Source: Burkholderiaceae bacterium
GTDB lineage: Bacteria; Pseudomonadota; Gammaproteobacteria; Burkholderiales; Burkholderiaceae_C
Assembly: GCA_031276435.1 (NCBI GenBank)
Contig: JAISNB010000221.1
Coordinates: forward strand, 1 to 8,741
Reading direction: 5' to 3'
DNA: 8,741 nt
Both the position numbers and the translations under genes were made by a program. The notes beneath the pieces were generated by a model, which was given only the letters and a program-made list of their open reading frames with translations, had not been told where the DNA came from and ran no database searches. Shown piece after piece: positions 7,613 to 8,741 of the stretch (within the stretch, counting starts at the first letter, position 1; each line of letters opens with the position of its first letter).

Positions 7613-7739
7613 CGTCATTGCAAGAAGCGAAGCGACATGGCAATCCATGCAACGGCTGAACTTCCCGAAACGCCGCAGCAGATGGCAAAACTTCAACTGG
7701 ATTGCCACGCGCCTGCGGCGCTCGCAATGACGAAAATTT
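7613..7739. repeat. Palindromic repeat A, two arms (ATTGC family)
   Basis: The left arm 7613-7647 starts CGTCATTGC and ends ATGGCAATCCA. The right arm 7698-7732 is its inverse, starting TGGATTGCCA and ending GCAATGACG. Both arms are 35 bases; by hand alignment 26 of 35 positions match, with conserved ends and a variable GC-rich centre. A nested hairpin GCGCC-TGC-GGCGC sits inside the right arm (7709-7721). About 50 unrelated bases separate the arms. Homology with repeat C extends past the right arm into GAAAATT. It encodes no transposase, so it would be a non-autonomous element. Confidence 0.85.
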
Positions 7740-7771
7740 GAGAGTTTGGTTCGTTCGGCGCTCCGCGCACC

Positions 7772-7796
7772 CCTCTCTCCCGCGAATGGGAAGAGG
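7772..7796. repeat. CT/GA hairpin repeat H1
   Basis: CCTCTCTCCC (7772-7781) can pair with GGGAAGAGG (7788-7796) across a six-base loop, with one unpaired C. This is an imperfect member of the CCCTCTCCC/GGGAGAGGG hairpin family seen three more times downstream. Confidence 0.6.
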
Positions 7797-7851
7797 AAAT
7801 GAAGCACTTATAAAGTCGGCGCACGGAAAATTCAATACTGCCGCTTTATTT

Positions 7852-7880
7852 AAAAGCCACTTTATGGAAGTGGCTTTTTT
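7852..7880 (+). terminator. Intrinsic (Rho-independent) terminator
   Basis: A perfect 11-base stem, AAAAGCCACTT (7852-7862) with AAGTGGCTTTT (7868-7878), encloses the five-base loop TATGG, and the right side runs into six T residues (7875-7880). It is the only convincing intrinsic terminator in the window. It lies about 310 bases after the ligA stop, so it could end the smc-zipA-ligA transcript with a long 3' untranslated region, or end a separate short RNA. The A run on the left side gives it some bidirectional potential. Confidence 0.85.
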
Positions 7881-7918
7881 GTGGCTGCTGTGGGTATTTT
7901 GTGCAGTACAGAGGCACA

Positions 7919-7943
7919 CCCCCTCCCATGATGGGGGCGAGGG
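7919..7943. repeat. CT/GA hairpin repeat H2
   Basis: CCCCCTCCC (7919-7927) faces GGGGGCGAGGG (7933-7943) across the loop ATGAT. Pairing is imperfect because of an extra C on the right. It resembles the other three CT/GA hairpins in composition and placement, and directly precedes the single-arm ATTGC repeat. Confidence 0.55.
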
Positions 7944-7974
7944 AAAAAATAATACGGAAGCGATGCATCTATCC

Positions 7975-8010
7975 CGTCATTGCGAGGAGCTTTAGCCCCG
8001 TGGCAATCCA
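7975..8010. repeat. Palindromic repeat B, single arm (ATTGC family)
   Basis: The 36 bases start CGTCATTGCGAGGAG and end CCCCGTGGCAATCCA. They match the left arm of repeat C at 31 of 36 positions by hand alignment. No inverse right arm follows. The next structure is an unrelated 8-base inverted repeat, CCCTTTCT (8012-8019) with AGAAAGGG (8040-8047). It is probably a half element left by deletion, or the unit is a single arm that elsewhere occurs in pairs. Confidence 0.8.
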
Positions 8011-8054
8011 TCCCTTTCTTGCAACACAACCGGCATACGAGAAAGGGTGCATAT

Positions 8055-8100
8055 CCTCTCTCGCCCCTTCCGGGGCACTCTCTCCCTAAAAGGGAGAGAG
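8055..8100. repeat. Double CT/GA hairpin repeat H3
   Basis: Two hairpins lie side by side. GCCCC-TTCC-GGGGC is at 8063-8076. A perfect 10-base stem, CTCTCTCCCT (8078-8087) with AGGGAGAGAG (8091-8100), has a three-base AAA loop. CCTCTCTC at 8055-8062 offers an alternative partner for the GA strand. No T run follows, so it is not an intrinsic terminator. Confidence 0.7.
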
Positions 8101-8155
8101 GAAGGCAAGCGGCGCATCCATCCATTACCCTCGTCCCTTGCGCAATGTATCTTCC

Positions 8156-8193
8156 CCCTCTCCCCCTCCCCAAGGGGAGGGATGGGGAGAGGG
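8156..8193. repeat. CT/GA hairpin repeat H4, CCCTCTCC / GGAGAGGG type
   Basis: CCCTCCCC (8164-8171) pairs perfectly with GGGGAGGG (8174-8181) over an AA loop. The outer CCCTCTCC (8156-8163) pairs with GGAGAGGG (8186-8193) past a four-base bulge. It continues into GTTGGGGTGAGGGGG, the tail commonly seen with this dispersed repeat in proteobacteria. Read on the minus strand it gives PLTPTLSPSLPLGRGRG, a peptide widely found in spurious predicted proteins. Confidence 0.8.
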
Positions 8194-8244
8194 TTGGGGT
8201 GAGGGGGAATTTTCCACGCAGCACAAAAAGGTGGACAAAATCGC

Positions 8245-8342
8245 CGTCATTGCGAATGACTTTAACCCCGTGGCAATCCAGACAGCGCATGGATTGTTTT
8301 GCCGCCACGCCTTCGGCGCGCTGCTTGCAATAACGGAAAATT
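8245..8342. repeat. Palindromic repeat C, two arms (ATTGC family)
   Basis: The left arm 8245-8280 starts CGTCATTGCGAATG and ends CCCCGTGGCAATCCA. The inverse right arm starts TGGATTG at 8290 and ends TTGCAATAACGG at 8336, with the shared flank AAAATTG beyond. Only nine bases separate the arms, against 50 in repeat A. The right arm is longer, by insertions in its centre, and holds a nested hairpin CGCC-TTC-GGCG (8308-8318). Confidence 0.82.
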
Positions 8343-8394
8343 GCCTGTCCGCTGATCCCAGAATTGTGATTTGACGCGCGTCCGCATGAATCCA

Positions 8395-8423
8395 TTGTTT
8401 CGCCAAGGCTTTATGCCTACAAT
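8395..8423 (+). promoter_or_regulatory. Likely sigma-70 promoter for the gene at 8469
   Basis: TTGTTT (8395-8400) and TACAAT (8418-8423) are separated by exactly 17 bases. The -10 matches the consensus at five of six positions, the -35 at three. Transcription would start about 8430, giving a leader of about 40 bases before the ATG at 8469. An alternative -35, TTGACG at 8371-8376, has no good -10 at the right distance. Confidence 0.6.
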
Positions 8424-8468
8424 GTTGCCTTCTCCTGATGACAAATCCACCTCCAAAAGAAAGCCCGT

Positions 8469-8741
8469 ATGAACACCCAAGCGCATGCCTTGAGCGGCGA
8501 CGCCCTCCTGCAATTTCTGGACCGGCTGGAAGCCGATCTGGAAGAAGAAAGCGGCTCCGGCCAGGCCATCGCGCTGGCCGAGCGCCTTGCCGCGCAGCCT
8601 TTGCGGGCCGATTCGCTGGAAGCCATCGAACGGCTTGTCGCCCTGTGGATGCAAGCGGACAACGCGGCGGCGGCGCGCGCCGTGATCGAGGCGGACGGCG
8701 CGGCCCTGCTGCAAACCCTGCCGCCCCCAGAGCGCACAAAA
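8469..8741 (+). CDS. Unrecognised helical protein, N-terminal part (runs off the window)
   Basis: The frame opens at ATG 8469 and is uninterrupted to the last base, giving 91 residues without a stop. I do not recognise the family. The sequence is rich in Ala, Leu, Glu and Asp, has no signal peptide or membrane segment, and looks wholly alpha-helical. It starts MNTQAHALSGDALLQFLDRL and continues through AIALAERLAAQPLRADSLEA, then ALWMQADNAAAARAVI. The spacing of small and large hydrophobic residues in the last part is compatible with a TPR-like helical hairpin, but that is a guess. The high third-position GC matches the other genes, unlike the region just upstream, which supports real coding. 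A weak purine-rich AAAGAAAG precedes the ATG, and the promoter at 8395-8423 fits as its own start of transcription. Function unknown. Confidence 0.75.
   Translation, partial: MNTQAHALSGDALLQFLDRLEADLEEESGSGQAIALAERLAAQPLRADSLEAIERLVALWMQADNAAAARAVIEADGAALLQTLPPPERTK

Larger units (their letters stand above)
7541..8468. other. 928-base gene-free region made of interleaved palindromic repeats
   Basis: No reading frame here has a credible start, family resemblance or codon use like its neighbours. The order of contents is: a two-arm ATTGC-type repeat (7613-7739), a CT/GA hairpin (7772-7796), an intrinsic terminator (7852-7880), a CT/GA hairpin (7919-7943), a one-arm ATTGC repeat (7975-8010), a double CT/GA hairpin (8055-8100), a CT/GA hairpin (8156-8193), a two-arm ATTGC repeat (8245-8342) and a promoter (8395-8423). 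The first 70 bases after ligA show nothing but a CA dinucleotide run. AT content is higher between the repeats than in the flanking genes. Confidence 0.85.

Noticed and set aside
7702..7995. 97-codon plus-strand frame including a hydrophobic stretch (MEVAFLWLLWVF)
   Set aside because: It runs through repeat A, H1, the intrinsic terminator and repeat B. The hydrophobic part is the translation of the terminator T run.
7613..8342. Possible CRISPR array
   Set aside because: Repeats are inverted as well as direct, diverge from each other, have irregular spacing (9 to over 230 bases) and are not accompanied by cas genes.
7862..8395. 177-codon minus-strand frame
   Set aside because: It is composed of translated palindromic repeats (LTPTLSPSLPLGRGRG-type peptide); an annotation artefact.
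8262..8714. 150-codon minus-strand frame opposite the gene at 8469
   Set aside because: It overlaps repeat C and the promoter, and opposes a plus-strand frame with better start, promoter and codon use.

Overview
The window looks like a GC-rich betaproteobacterial chromosome, most likely order Burkholderiales and close to the Comamonadaceae. This rests on three things: the order tctA end - smc - zipA - ligA on one strand, the LigA segment SIRTETD in place of the E. coli MLSLDN-type segment, and a large Comamonadaceae-style ZipA C-terminal region. The taxon is inferred from protein features recalled from memory, not from a search.

Layout, all genes on the + strand. 2-274 is the C-terminal end of a tripartite tricarboxylate transporter permease (TctA). 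275-544 is a 270-base gap with a degenerate palindromic-repeat relic and a possible smc promoter. 545-4069 encodes SMC, the chromosome condensin ATPase. 4170-5273 encodes a ZipA-like FtsZ-binding membrane protein. 5375-7540 encodes the NAD+-dependent DNA ligase LigA. 7541-8468 is a 928-base stretch with no convincing gene. It is filled by two interleaved families of palindromic repeats plus one strong intrinsic terminator. 8469-8741 is the start of an unrecognised helical protein that runs off the window, preceded by a plausible sigma-70 promoter.

smc, zipA and ligA are spaced by about 100 bases each with no visible terminator between them, so they probably form one transcription unit joining chromosome organisation, septum assembly and nick sealing. 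This gene order is familiar in beta- and gammaproteobacteria.

No new enzyme system, phage, CRISPR, tRNA or insertion sequence with a transposase is visible. The most distinctive material is the repeat mosaic downstream of ligA and its decayed relative upstream of smc. Secondary points are a possible internal duplication in ZipA, a 30-residue insertion in front of the LigA catalytic lysine, and an smc gene with only GTG starts and no clear ribosome binding site.
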